Shown: positions 1 to 10,700 of the stretch, one piece after another
Numbering within the stretch: position 1 is the stretch's first letter
Layout: each line of letters starts with the position of its first letter
Assembly (NCBI GenBank): GCA_021904315.1
Contig: CM038921.1
Coordinates: 12,492,146-12,556,145, forward strand
Length of the DNA stretch: 64,000 nt
Source: Sphagnum magellanicum
Lineage: Eukaryota; Streptophyta; Sphagnopsida; Sphagnales; Sphagnaceae
Reading direction: 5' to 3'
Notes under the pieces: generated by a model
Database searches by the model: none
What the model was told of the DNA's origin: nothing
What the model saw: only the letters and a program-made list of their open reading frames with translations
Translations under genes and position numbers: made by a program

Positions 1-628
1 TCCCAGCCTCACATGAAGACAAGTGTCAAGTTGATACATGCCAGGTACACCTCACAATGCTCTTTCTGATTTAGGATCTATGAATCTTGAATACGTTTTC
101 CACAAAAAAACCAGGTGTCTCAATCTCTAGGTCCTCAATATTGTTCTGTGGCTTCACAGGTTTCTTGCATGATCAAAGACTGGACCCTGTCTTTGTTGTT
201 CTCTTCTTTAGTTGTTTAGCAATTGTCATTTACACATGATTGATTTCTTCATTTGCCACAGCCCACTGCATTAGATAAGTTAACAAAGTGGATTCATATT
301 TTCACGTGCGATTTGAGTCCCTTAGATTGTATTATGAACATTGAAGGTAACTTGGGATCTTTTGGTTCCTTGTTGTACAAAACAAGTTCAGGAAGTCAAA
401 ATTTCCAGAGTAGGTTCTGTTGCACCTTTCATCCTCCATGGGTAATAATACATAATACTCAAACTCAATCAGACTTTGCTATGGAGTGGTGCTGACTTTA
501 CTGTTTTTGTATGCAGATTGCATGCACAGGCCTTGACATTGGCAGCACTAGCTGGATGTGCAGTGGTAGAATACTATGACCACCAAAGTGGAGAGAAAGC
601 AAAGAAGTATGAGAAACACATTCAGTAG
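1..628 (+). CDS. HIG1-domain (hypoxia-responsive) protein, 3' part
   Basis: Two exons are visible: 1-44 (partial, the gene starts upstream of the window) and 517-628, ending in TAG. The join at CCAG|GTACAC and TATGCAG|ATTG keeps phase and gives a segment ending a helix with KTSVKLIHAR, then LHAQALTLAALAG and VVEYYDHQSGEKA. This matches the C-terminal half of plant HIG1-domain proteins, small inner-mitochondrial-membrane proteins related to respiratory supercomplex factors. The second hydrophobic helix (ALTLAALAGCAVVEYY) is present, followed by a short charged tail rich in K and E. The first helix would lie upstream and cannot be checked. The family's role in respiratory chain assembly and low-oxygen response is general knowledge. 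Bases 45-516 are intron. Confidence 0.8.
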
Positions 629-1807
629 TTCCCTGCAAGTGGGAATAGTTACAGATTATACCTTGAATAACATGAAGGTGAACAATTGTTCAAAAAGAGA
701 GGATCCCTGTATTTTAGTATATCCATTCATTGTACATGGTAGATCCAATACTATCTTGTTTTGAGCAACAGCTGAACAATCTTCTAAACTCAAAGAGACT
801 AAATAGTTCTAAGGCATTGCAAAGACTGATATACTTACAGGCATTTGCATCAAGGCAATTGTTGACATGTTCAGTGATGGTATATTATCTACACCCACCA
901 CAATGAGCTGATGAAGCCAGTGGGTAGTCAATGGTCATGGCAGCAAGTCACTGCTATTAACAAGGATGGTGATGGTCTGAAACTTGGTGACTGTCAAATG
1001 GTTTTGTTTTCATTTTGCTTGAACTGACACAACAGTTGTTGATGTTCAAAGTGGTATTATGAAGTTTTCTTGTCCACCTCATAGATAAAGTTGAGTCCTT
1101 TGATTGGGATTTTGAAAGATCTGGTTGGATCTTCAGAGAGATTGCCTGGTGGTGACTTGTGCATTAGTACTCAGGTTGTTACTGTGGTCCCATGGATTGA
1201 ATGTGTCCATATCTTAATGCTAAAACAGGAAAGCAATCCAATAGTTCTGTGTTGCAATTTGGAGTCTCTGTTTGCACCACAACACAGGCCTGTGTCTTTG
1301 GAACTAAGCAATCACTCTGCATTCTAAGCTGTGTTCACAAACAAGAGCATCAGGAGTGAGAGAAGAAGACCTTCACAAAGTTGCCTCAAGTAGCCTGCCT
1401 CATGTCTATGCACATATTCATGTGACCTCACATGATCAGAGGTTTAAAGTCCAAAGTGCTCTTCACACGTCTTCTACCACCTAGATCAACAACTTCTATA
1501 TCTGTGGTGGTGAATGGAGCAAGAAAGGTAAGCTCCGTTCTCGGTTAATTTGCCATTCCACTTTTGCTAAATGTAGTGAGCACAACGACACAAATGAACA
1601 GTTTTCTCAGCCAGTTTCCACTCCGTCAACCTAACTGCAAGATGGAAATAAGAGAGAGCAAAGGCATCTTTGAAGCTTTCACAAAATGCCAATCGTCTAG
1701 AGACAAGGAAGATAGAGAATTTGCATGTTTCCAAGGAAGTTGAGAATTCATAACAAACAGATTGAGGATTTTGCAAGAGTGCAAAGAGAAAACTAGTTCT
1801 TCCACCT
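629..1807. other. Intergenic / converging 3' UTRs
   Basis: This stretch lies between the stop of the HIG1 gene (+) and the stop of the cupin gene (-), so it should hold both 3' UTRs facing each other. I see no conserved coding segment or structured RNA. Short open frames here have no recognisable domain and no splice context. Confidence 0.5.
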
Positions 1808-2356
1808 CTAGTCATCTCCATAGGCACGAAATCGATATCTTTGCTCAAATGGTCCATCAAAGCAAAGCTGAGCAGAAAACCATTTGGGATAGCGGACATA
1901 ATCACCAGCATAAAACCATGTGCTGTCTTTGCATTCCTCAGGCGTAACCTGAACAGAACCTTTGACTATGAAAACCTCTTCGTCCACCTTCCATTCCCAA
2001 GGGACCACACACTTGTCAGACTCCCATTTTGACCACTTGTTGATTCCCAGTTCTTCCATGCGCTCTTTGGAGATATTCTTCTCGCAGTGGATCTTGAATC
2101 TCTCCTCAACAGGCCTTAAGACTCTGGCTGTCACTGCAACAACTGCTGCTGTTGCTGCACAATGGTTCTTTCCAATTGCTAATCTACTAGAGCCACCTCC
2201 AATTGTGCGGAGATTTGTACTTGATGTGAAGAACTGGGAGGAGGATTTCAGGGTGGAATTCTGCTGTGTGGATCTTGTCCCTTTGAAGCAAGAACGCTCT
2301 GGAAGAGAAGCTGCTGCCGGCTGCAGCCTAGTCTGAGTCACCAGCATTGCAGGCAT
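1808..2356 (-). CDS. Plastid-targeted cupin (DUF861/Cupin_3-type) protein
   Basis: A single-exon frame of 182 codons with ATG at 2356 and TAG at 1808. Residues 1 to about 85 are rich in S, T, R and A with few acidic residues, as in a chloroplast transit peptide. The mature part starts near RPVEERFKIHCEKN and holds a compact beta-barrel domain: GINKWSKWE, VPWEWKVDEEVFIVKG, FYAGDYVRYPKW, then an aromatic RYRFRAYG end. The order W-x-x-W, W-x-(V/D)-x-E-x-(V/F)-x-x-x-x-G, G-D-x-V-x-(F/Y)-P is typical of the plant EutQ/DUF861-like cupins. The classical HxH metal site is absent, which fits this subgroup; its reaction is unknown to me. It is head to head with the glucosidase II beta gene, with about 717 bp between start codons. 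Confidence 0.75.
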   Translation of the reverse strand: MPAMLVTQTRLQPAAASLPERSCFKGTRSTQQNSTLKSSSQFFTSSTNLRTIGGGSSRLAIGKNHCAATAAVVAVTARVLRPVEERFKIHCEKNISKERMEELGINKWSKWESDKCVVPWEWKVDEEVFIVKGSVQVTPEECKDSTWFYAGDYVRYPKWFSAQLCFDGPFEQRYRFRAYGDD

Positions 2357-2775
2357 GTCTGTGAGAGAAGACGAGGAAGAACTCGTCTACAAATCTAACA
2401 CACGAAGAAAAATCTCAAAGGGAAAAGATAGGGATCAAAGCCTCTCTCCCTAACTCTACCAGCCTCAGCTATTCTTTCTGAAAGATCCTGTAATCAATCA
2501 ACCGAGCTTGCTCCTGAATTCCCCTGAGAAAGAAAACAGCAACAGCAGTGGAAGGAATTTTTTGATCACCCTTTCACGGCACGCTAGATTCTTCCTCAAC
2601 CAGTCGAAACAGAAAGAAAATAAAATCCGCAGAGACAGGGACTAACGGCGAAGAAAGGAAGCCTCAAAATTGCAAGGGAGAATAATAACCTTCGCAGAGC
2701 AAGAAAACTAGAGACACAAAAGCAATTCGAAAGGATATAAGAAAACCAAACAAACCCAAAAGCACCGAAAGAGAG

Positions 2776-2815
<40 letters not shown>

Positions 2816-3073
2816 CCCAACCCTCGAGACGGAAGAGAATCGTGAAGGTTTAGGCTGGGGAAGAGAAGAGAGAGAGGCCCACAAAACCCCTGGTGAGAAT
2901 TAGGTTTAGAAGAATTAGGGTTAGAGCTTTCAGGGTTTCAAGAGAGAGCTTGGCCTGTCGTGCTTTTGAAAATTCCATTCCGTCGTTGATTCTTTCTTTC
3001 TTTCTCGCAGCTGATTCCTAGCGGAGTAGACTGTTTTGGTTTTACAATTGATATGGTTTTTCTTTGGTAGAGG
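2357..3073. promoter_or_regulatory. Head-to-head intergenic region, likely bidirectional promoter
   Basis: The start codons of the cupin gene (-) and the glucosidase II beta gene (+) face outward from this 717-bp stretch. It contains a (GA)n tract at 2778-2813 and telo-box-like motifs near 2900-2940 (AATTAGGGTTAGAG, CAGGGTTTC), common in plant 5' UTRs and core promoters of housekeeping genes. No clear TATA box is visible on either side. Shared regulation is inferred from geometry only. Confidence 0.5.
2778..2813. repeat. (GA)n microsatellite
   Basis: Uninterrupted GA repeat between the two divergent genes, likely in the promoter or 5' UTR of one of them. Confidence 0.9.
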
Positions 3074-4861
3074 ATGAGGAAGTTTTGTTGCAGCTTGAAT
3101 GATTCGGTACCGATAGTATTCGCATCATGTCTGCTGCTGCAGATTCTTCTGTTGCTTGCGCTTGTTCAAGCTGTTGCTGCTGCTGATTCAGTGTTTTCCA
3201 GGAGCACGGGGATTGCTGCACCTCAAGAATGGGGTTTGTTGTATGACAGTGCAACAGCAACGTTCGGCTGCAAAGATGATGATGATGATGCCTCCTCGCA
3301 GCATCATCGCCGCTTTGCCATAGAGCGTTTCAATGATAACTTTTGTGACTGCCTGGACGGAACAGACGAACCAGGTACATCGGCTTGTCCTGACGGAAAA
3401 TTCTATTGCAACAATGTAGGATACGTGCCACAGTACGTGTTTTCTTCTCGCATTAACGATGGCATTTGTGACTGTTGTGATGGAAGCGATGAGTATGATG
3501 GAAGAATCAAGTGCGCAAACACCTGCTGGCAGGTGGGGAGAGAAGCCAGAGAGAAATTGGCCAAGAAACTTGCCATGTACAAAGAGGGTTTGCGCATCCG
3601 CAGGCGGGAAGTTCAGAATGCCAGGGTTTTGCGCCTCAAACAGGAAACTGAAATTGCCTCCTTGAGGCAAGAGGAGAAGAGTCTTGGTAAACTGATCCAG
3701 AACCTCAAAGAAGCTGTAGACAAACTGGAAAGACAGCAGGAACAAGCATCCAAGGCCATGGCAGCAAGTGAGAAATCAGAAACAGACCAAAAACCGAAGG
3801 AGGAGAAGCTGCCTGATGGTTCCTCTCAGGTTTCAGCATTTCACAGCTTGCCAACTGCTCAATTTCTAGAGGCACAGACTTCAGAGCTTAGCGATCATCA
3901 TGATATGGATGTCCACATTCATTGTGATGCTGGAGCAGAGAGCGATTGTGAACTTGATGCCTCAAAAGAGGATGCTGCATCAGAAGAATCGCATGTGGAG
4001 GGAGACCCTGATTTGGCACAGCTATCTAGAGAAGAAATGGGCCGTATAGTGGCTTCGCGCTGGACTGGGGAAGAGACAGGCCTTGATACATCACATGCAG
4101 GAAGTGACCAGCTGGAAATGACTGTTGAGGATTGTGAGAAAACTGAGGATGAGCCTGAGGACAAGGATGATATTGAGTTCAATGGAGGTAACAAAGATGA
4201 TGATCTGTGTGAAGGAGGCAATGGTTGTCGAGATGAGGGAGATACAACTTACAGGGAGGAAGAGGAGGAACACCAACCTGTGTTGAAACAGGAAAAACCT
4301 GCTTGGTGGACATGGTTTTGCTCAGTTGCTGAGATGCTGAGAAATCTCTTTACAAGGAGTATGGCTGACAAGTCAGAAGCAGAACAGGTCAGGAAACAAT
4401 ACTCTGATGCTACTGGAAAGCTGAGCAGTATAAAAGCTCAAATTGCAGAGTTGGACACAATATTGAAGCAAGACTTTGGGGAAGAAGGAGAGTTCTCTTC
4501 TTTCTATGAGCAGTGCTTTGAGCTGAAAGTGAAGCAATATGTCTACAAAGTTTGTCCATTCCAGGAAGCAACACAATTGGAGGGCCACACCAGCACTCAC
4601 CTTGGTGACTGGGATGGCTTCAAGGACAATTACTCCGCCATTATGTTTTCTCATGGTGAACACTGTTGGAATGGACCAAACCGCAGTTTGCGGGTTGAGC
4701 TGCAATGTGGGAAAAGGACACAGTTAAAAAATGTAGATGAGCCCAGCCGTTGTGAATATGTGGCAGAACTCACAACCCCTGTTTTCTGCTCAGAATCAAG
4801 GGTGGAGCAGCTACGACAGGAACTGGATGGGCAACTAGCAGCAGCCTGTGATGAACTGTGA
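3074..4861 (+). CDS. Glucosidase II beta subunit (PRKCSH-type), intronless
   Basis: One uninterrupted frame of 595 codons from ATG 3074 to TGA 4861. Residues 1 to about 37 form a signal peptide (LLLQILLLLALVQAVAAA). A cysteine-rich N-terminal pair of LDLa-like modules follows, with FNDNFCDCLDGTDEPGTSAC and ICDCCDGSDEYDG, the calcium-binding repeats of this family. Next come a charged coiled coil (about 130-200), a long acidic stretch (about 225-400), a second coiled coil, and a C-terminal MRH domain with FSSFYEQCFELKVKQYVYKV, GPNRSLRVELQCG and EPSRCEYVAELTTPVFC, keeping the Q, R, E and Y expected to bind mannose. The protein ends in CDEL, an HDEL/KDEL-like ER retrieval signal. With the alpha subunit it trims glucose from N-glycans for ER quality control. 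Plant orthologues I know have many introns, so the lack of introns is unusual and may mark a retrocopy that kept an intact frame. Confidence 0.93.
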   Translation: MRKFCCSLNDSVPIVFASCLLLQILLLLALVQAVAAADSVFSRSTGIAAPQEWGLLYDSATATFGCKDDDDDASSQHHRRFAIERFNDNFCDCLDGTDEPGTSACPDGKFYCNNVGYVPQYVFSSRINDGICDCCDGSDEYDGRIKCANTCWQVGREAREKLAKKLAMYKEGLRIRRREVQNARVLRLKQETEIASLRQEEKSLGKLIQNLKEAVDKLERQQEQASKAMAASEKSETDQKPKEEKLPDGSSQVSAFHSLPTAQFLEAQTSELSDHHDMDVHIHCDAGAESDCELDASKEDAASEESHVEGDPDLAQLSREEMGRIVASRWTGEETGLDTSHAGSDQLEMTVEDCEKTEDEPEDKDDIEFNGGNKDDDLCEGGNGCRDEGDTTYREEEEEHQPVLKQEKPAWWTWFCSVAEMLRNLFTRSMADKSEAEQVRKQYSDATGKLSSIKAQIAELDTILKQDFGEEGEFSSFYEQCFELKVKQYVYKVCPFQEATQLEGHTSTHLGDWDGFKDNYSAIMFSHGEHCWNGPNRSLRVELQCGKRTQLKNVDEPSRCEYVAELTTPVFCSESRVEQLRQELDGQLAAACDEL

Positions 4862-5724
4862 TACAAGAAAGCACTTCTCAGGGAGAAAAGTCTGAAGTTC
4901 CTTCTTTATAGGAGTTCTCCCTTGTCCTCTGAGAGAGAACCATATTTCAACTTCCATTGCCCAATGTCCTCTAAAATTTGTAAATTAGCTTGGAAACCAA
5001 TCTGTCATGTTTGACATCTTATGACAACTACTGCAGAGTGGCCATGATTGCCACACACTAGACTAACAGCAGCTTGGAACACCAGCTTGTTGAAGTGTCC
5101 AAGAGGAATTAGGAACCACAATTGGCCCAGTTACAGTTTTAAGGTGTTAGTATGTGTCTTATCTGTTCTTCTCTAAGCCTTCCTTGACATATAATACTTC
5201 TTTGTCCCATGTATAAATCTCTCTACAAATCTCAAAACTGTCTTGGAGCAAATTTATCGAAGAATCTAAAACAGGCAGGCATTTTTGTCTTCATGTGACA
5301 AGGTGGGTGGACATGGATGTCATGTTAGTTCCCCAGTGATACTTCTGCTTCTTTATTCGAACCTTTCTATAGACCCAAGGACACTTTTGGACCAAGTGAC
5401 CAAGTGCAAAACTGTGGAACATTTGTTGATGATCCAAATGGGCTCATAGTCAAAGATTATGGTAGAAGGAAATTTGCCAGTGCCTATTTCTTGGTAATCC
5501 AGACTTATGGGAACCATGGGGTTTCGTATTCAGCATTTTACCCAGCAAGTAAGGAAAGGTGAAGGGTTTCTAGGTTTCTTTTCTCGTACTTGTCAGTTTT
5601 CGTATGTATTTTCTTCTTTCACTTCAAGGTGGTCTCCTGGCCTCTCTACAGAACTCCACTAAGCCCTATTGGCTGCCCTGTGTTGCTCAAGTACCCTTTT
5701 GGATGTTTTGCTTTTAACTCTCTT

Positions 5725-5758
<34 letters not shown>

Positions 5759-6011
5759 GCCTCTGAGATTCCAATTCTTGTGTTCTCATTGCTTCACAGG
5801 TGCTTTGTGTGAATTGCCTTCATCTGATTTGTATGTGATTGATAGGCTTATTACTTGTTTGTTGGCATCATTGAGCCTTAGTTGCACCACCACATGAGCT
5901 CTCATACCTTGTACTCTGCGTCCAGCAATGAATAGTATGCTTAGTGGGGATGCTATAATTATAGATGGTTTGTGTCTGGTTGCTTGTATCATCTGAATCA
6001 GTTGCCTTTTG
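4862..6011. other. 3' flank of glucosidase II beta with a (CT)n tract
   Basis: AT-moderate sequence, probably 3' UTR then intergenic. It holds a (CT)n microsatellite at 5726-5756. I see no coding exon supported by splice sites and no structured RNA. Confidence 0.4.
5726..5756. repeat. (CT)n microsatellite
   Basis: About 15 CT units, lightly interrupted at the 5' end. Confidence 0.9.
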
Positions 6012-6014
6012 TGA

Positions 6015-6344
6015 GAGATCTCCAGTGGTGCTCATATGTGACCCCACAAAAATATTTCTGAGATCCAAGTTTAGTTATTTACTTTTTTCCAACCCCACCC
6101 ATAAGACTACAACTGGGACTGCAAATAAGTGGGAGACTACTAATAGCAACTGACCAGGATCAATCAAACTATCTAGCCAATCAACAGCAGGTGTTAGTCT
6201 TTGCTGTGCCTTTTACCAGCCTCAGCAAACTGGAAAAAAATGCTAGGCCAAAACCATTTTGCTAAACCAAACCAGTGTGTTTTGACTTTTCTTCATCCAA
6301 TTTTCGTTTGCTAGGTCACATACCGAGCACCAGTGGAGTTGCTC
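6015..6344 (+). mobile_element. MITE copy 1 (PIF/Harbinger-like, ~330 bp)
   Basis: The left end GAGATCTCCAGTGGTGCTC and right end GAGCACCAGTGGAGTTGCTC are inverted copies of one another, allowing for small gaps. The element is flanked by TGA on both sides (6012-6014 and 6345-6347), a 3-bp target duplication. The interior shares TTTAGTTATTTACTTTTTT, CAACCCCACCCATAA and GACTACTAATAGCAA with five other copies in this window. There is no transposase frame, so it is non-autonomous. Confidence 0.8.
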
Positions 6345-7730
6345 TGAGCATAACTCTGCAACTTGTTGCTCCAATACTTGGGGCACAGGAGGCATGGACT
6401 CAGCAGCCCACACATCATGAATTGAGGTCATAAATTCTAACTTAGTTTAGGTCAGAATCTCATATGTCATGGACTTGGGCGTTGCTGGAGAATTTGTACT
6501 AGCCAACATCATGACCAAGGTCACCCCATTACTTCAGAACAGAAACTTAGGATGCATATCCAGATCCTGAAATTTTGGGCTGAGTGTGACTACATATCTA
6601 CACACACTGTCGGAATCTGATGAAGTGAGTGGGTAATCTACATCGCTGGTGCATCTGCTTCTGCAATTGCAATACATCAACTCTCCTACTTAGGATCTGA
6701 CAGATCCATTGCCCTTGTGTTGGGGTCTAGTAGAAGGCTTCAGAATATGCAGCTGCACAGTATTGAGATACAAGACTATAAGAGCCAGGAGGGCATCATG
6801 GTCACATGGTTTCTTCTGAGGAAAGGCCAGAGCTTCCTGCATTTGTTAGTTGAGATTTGAGCATATAATTGCAACAGTGTTGTTTCCTAATAGAGATTTG
6901 AGTTTACCATTGCTTGGCAGTTTGAGGCTCAACATCCCCTTCCATAAACCTTAAACTTGGATCATGTGATCAGTTCAGCCATTGCTCTGAATTCTTCCTA
7001 ACAATAGTACAATGCTGAAAACCCATGTATTCTTCTCAAATAGAAAACCATGTGGGATCTGTTGGCAAATCCTTCTCCAGCTCCTACAACTCCTACATCA
7101 CTTAAAACCTTGTCATTTGTGATATGCAATGAGCAATCTACTGATACTCTGCAATGACATGAAAGGGTCATGTAACATGTACAAACTTTGCAATAAGGTA
7201 AATTGTTTGGTCTTGGAATTGAAAATTTGCTGCATGGTTCCCTTCCACATGCACAAATGCAAGCCATCAAAATAGCTTCCATGGTGTACACAAAGGATTG
7301 AATGTCATCAGCAATCAATTGGGTTTTACACAAAAATCAATGAGAAAAATGGGACCACCTGATCAGTTGTTGGGAAAGCAAAGAAGCCAGAACATAGTAT
7401 CACCACTCCCAAGCCTCTTTTCTAAACCGCCTTTTCAGTGATGGGTATCCCAATAATAGCATGGGAAAGCTGCCAGTTTCCACACTTTTCCTGCAGCTGA
7501 CATAAAATTCAATATTGAGGTAGCAGTCACTGAAAATGTTTCAATGATGCTGCAAAAGTAAATATAGGTCATGACGGTTAACAGACCAAATGCATCTGCC
7601 TCTACTCAATTGAACATACACAGCAATGTCTCCTTTTGTCATCTTGTGGTGTGCATATGGACCCATTTGCTTGTTTGTTGTAGTGCAAAGATTCTCTTGC
7701 ATTATAGATAAAAACTGGAAACATTTCTGC
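6345..7730. other. 3' flank of the alpha-amylase gene
   Basis: Sequence downstream of the amylase stop codon (minus strand). It probably contains its 3' UTR. No domain, splice-supported exon or RNA gene is recognisable. Confidence 0.4.
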
Positions 7731-10700
7731 TCAGTTCCTTTGCCAGATTTGATAGCCATCCCTGTCGATGCATCGCTCCCAGCTACCCGTGAGGTTGTTT
7801 TGTTTAGATGGGTTCCAATCAAGGTGGCCTATTTTCATGACAAGACTTTCCCCTACGTTGGCAACATAGCCTTCGAAATTGGCTTGCAAGATCTTGACCG
7901 GGCTCCGGCAATGCACACCCGTACGAGTTCTCACAGCAATGAGCTCTGCAATTTGGTCATGTAGACCAAAGTCGTAAAAATGATCATAGAATATCACTGG
8001 CTGCTCCAATCAAAAACAATGATGTCAGAGACAGGCGAGAATGACCTTGTTGTAAGAGTTTGACAGTAGACATCTGCATCATTGCTATCACTGAAAAATA
8101 ACCACAAGAACATCAAAAGACTCTTGCCCTCAAGAAAAATTCCAAACTTTGTCATAAGCAAAATAGTCAATTTCTCATAAAGAATTTAGCTCAGCTGTTG
8201 TGCTCTCCAACCCATCAATAAAAAAATACATGGTTGCCTTACCGTGCCAGGGTGAGTAAGAATGTATGCATAACCCATCATGATCTTATCACGAGGGAAG
8301 GGCCAATGTCCCTGCAAGAGCAAAATGTGAAATCAGAATATATCATGACCAGCACTTTCATATGTTTCTTGCTCAAGTAAGAGCACTTGGTTTTTGAAGA
8401 AACATTTCATCCAAAACAAGAAGGGTACTTCCTAACTTTTTGTCTTGGACAGCAACAGAGACCCGACAGAGAAAAAAACCGAAGAGCACACCTGTGTTGA
8501 GCCAGTGTCATGGTTCTCAAGAAAGGTGACTGCCCGTGAAGGCCACCATCCCATGACCCCCGGTGGCTTGCCTTGAGGATCTATCAGCCTCCAAAACTCA
8601 CCATGTAGAGCAGAGTGTAGTATGCCCTGTAAAAAAATTGGAAAGACAACCAAATCACTCCCAACAAGTGTCACATGAATTGGATTGAAACCCTAAATGC
8701 ATGTGAAATCAGTGTTGACACCTTTCAGACCTTTAAGACTGCAGGATAAACCATAGTTGCAGGGAAAAGAAGACCACTTCCAAGGTAGAAAAGACTCATG
8801 GTACTGTTGTACCTTGGTTGTCACATCAAATGCTGATGATGTCCCACCAGCAGCATTGATCCAGTTGATAATGCGCTGTCTGTGAGAGTCTGCACCCCAA
8901 CCCTGAACCATTCAATACCAGGGCACACAAGATGCACCTAGTGATCTACAACCTGCAACCTTAGCTTTAGGGCACAGTGGAACTGTACCATGACACATAA
9001 CAGAAACAGAATCTTCCAACATTTCTAAACATGCAAAGAGTGTTGAGTAAGTTCCTCAAGGATCTGATGGAAGTATGGCAGAACCTTGATTGTAGCACAC
9101 TCGCCCACCCTCATAAGCCAGACTGTCCCAGTATTCACCAATTGCAAATGCCGGTTTGGTCGCCTCAATGTATTCCTTTACATATCCGCCCCAGAATCCC
9201 CTGTTCCAAAGAAATTTGATGGGCATCAGATAACCCATTGCAAGATAGATAGATCAGAGCTACACACAAATGTGCAAATGCTCCTAACTCAAATTTTGAC
9301 TTCAGACAACTATTGTGGTGTAGTCATTACTTGTGACTTTTAGGATTAAGGAGAAAAAAAGCAGTAGACCCACCTGACAAAGTCTAGACGCCAGCCATCA
9401 AACTGAAAATCATTCCGCAACCATTTCATCCACTCCTTGATGTCCTTCCGCACAAATGTTTGGGAATGGTCAATATTGGGTGCTGCATGAAAGATATCAC
9501 CTGCAGAACGAGAAATGGGATACAGAGATGTGCGTGAAGGCTATCCAGGATCACCTAGATGCTAAGGGCATATACTAGCTTGTGTTGACATTTTGACCTT
9601 CCCAAAAAACAGTTTCTACACACATGTACCATCAGAAGTTCTTAAAATCAGCTGCATAGAATCCAGAGCAAAGTCTAACTGTGTACAAACACATAAATGC
9701 CAGAGACAAACTATGGATGTGTCAAAGATGCCCAAAGCAACATGCAATGCCCATGGTAGTATTGCACCAGGTAAATGAAACCGGATAATTACCACTAGAA
9801 GGATTTCCACGGCCTTGGAAGTTTGGGTCATCTCTTACAATTGCCTCCGGGCCCCAATCAAGTTTGCCTCCAAACACATTCCAAACACCATTTGAGCCCT
9901 ACCCATTTTTCACCCAGCCACAGTCCATCCACCACAGATAGCAATCCCCATCATTCAGTATCAACTATTCATATGCATCACAAACCAGTGAAGCAAAAGG
10001 GTGGGTGGGAGAAGAGTTGGAAACCTGACCCTAAAAAGAAAAAGATCTGAATCTGCTCCTCTGGGAACTTCAAGCAATAGATCACATGTCATGTTACAGC
10101 AACTTCGCATAATGTGAACCCTATATAAACCATCTATTTATCAATCTGATAACCTGGTCAAAATGGCAGGCCCATCACCTGCTTTTGAGCACATCGATGA
10201 TTGAGAACCACATCTCCAAGAACCTGCACCACCACCCAACAGTTCTCACAATCTCAAAATCAGATGGGTGTGTATATTGGGTCCCTCCAGCTTTTCTGCT
10301 TTTTCCATGGTATCCATCCTCTATCTTCTCAGCCAAATATGGAATGTGAAGTGCACAACCAAAACAGCAGGGAGAAATTCTGTATTCTGAAAACAATGTG
10401 CAAATTGAGTGACCCGGAGAGAGAGATGTCTTCTTCACATACCAGAATGTTGTGGTTGTGCATTTCAGCAATACATTGCTTCAATTCGTCTTCTGTGCCA
10501 TATGCCGAGTTCAGGTTGTATAGATCCCCTGGCATATACCCTGCAACATGGATATGCCTCACGAATTTTGAGTTTAGGGTTTAGGATTGGACTGCATGCT
10601 TTGTCTGTGCTATCCAGTTTCAGCCACACCATGAAGCTCAAATAAGCAAGTACCCCTTTGATGATGGTACTGAATGAAGAACTGGCAGCAGTTGACAGAT

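Noticed and set aside
253..495. 80-codon plus-strand open frame
   Set aside because: It lies inside the intron of the HIG1-domain gene (45-516) and has no recognisable domain.
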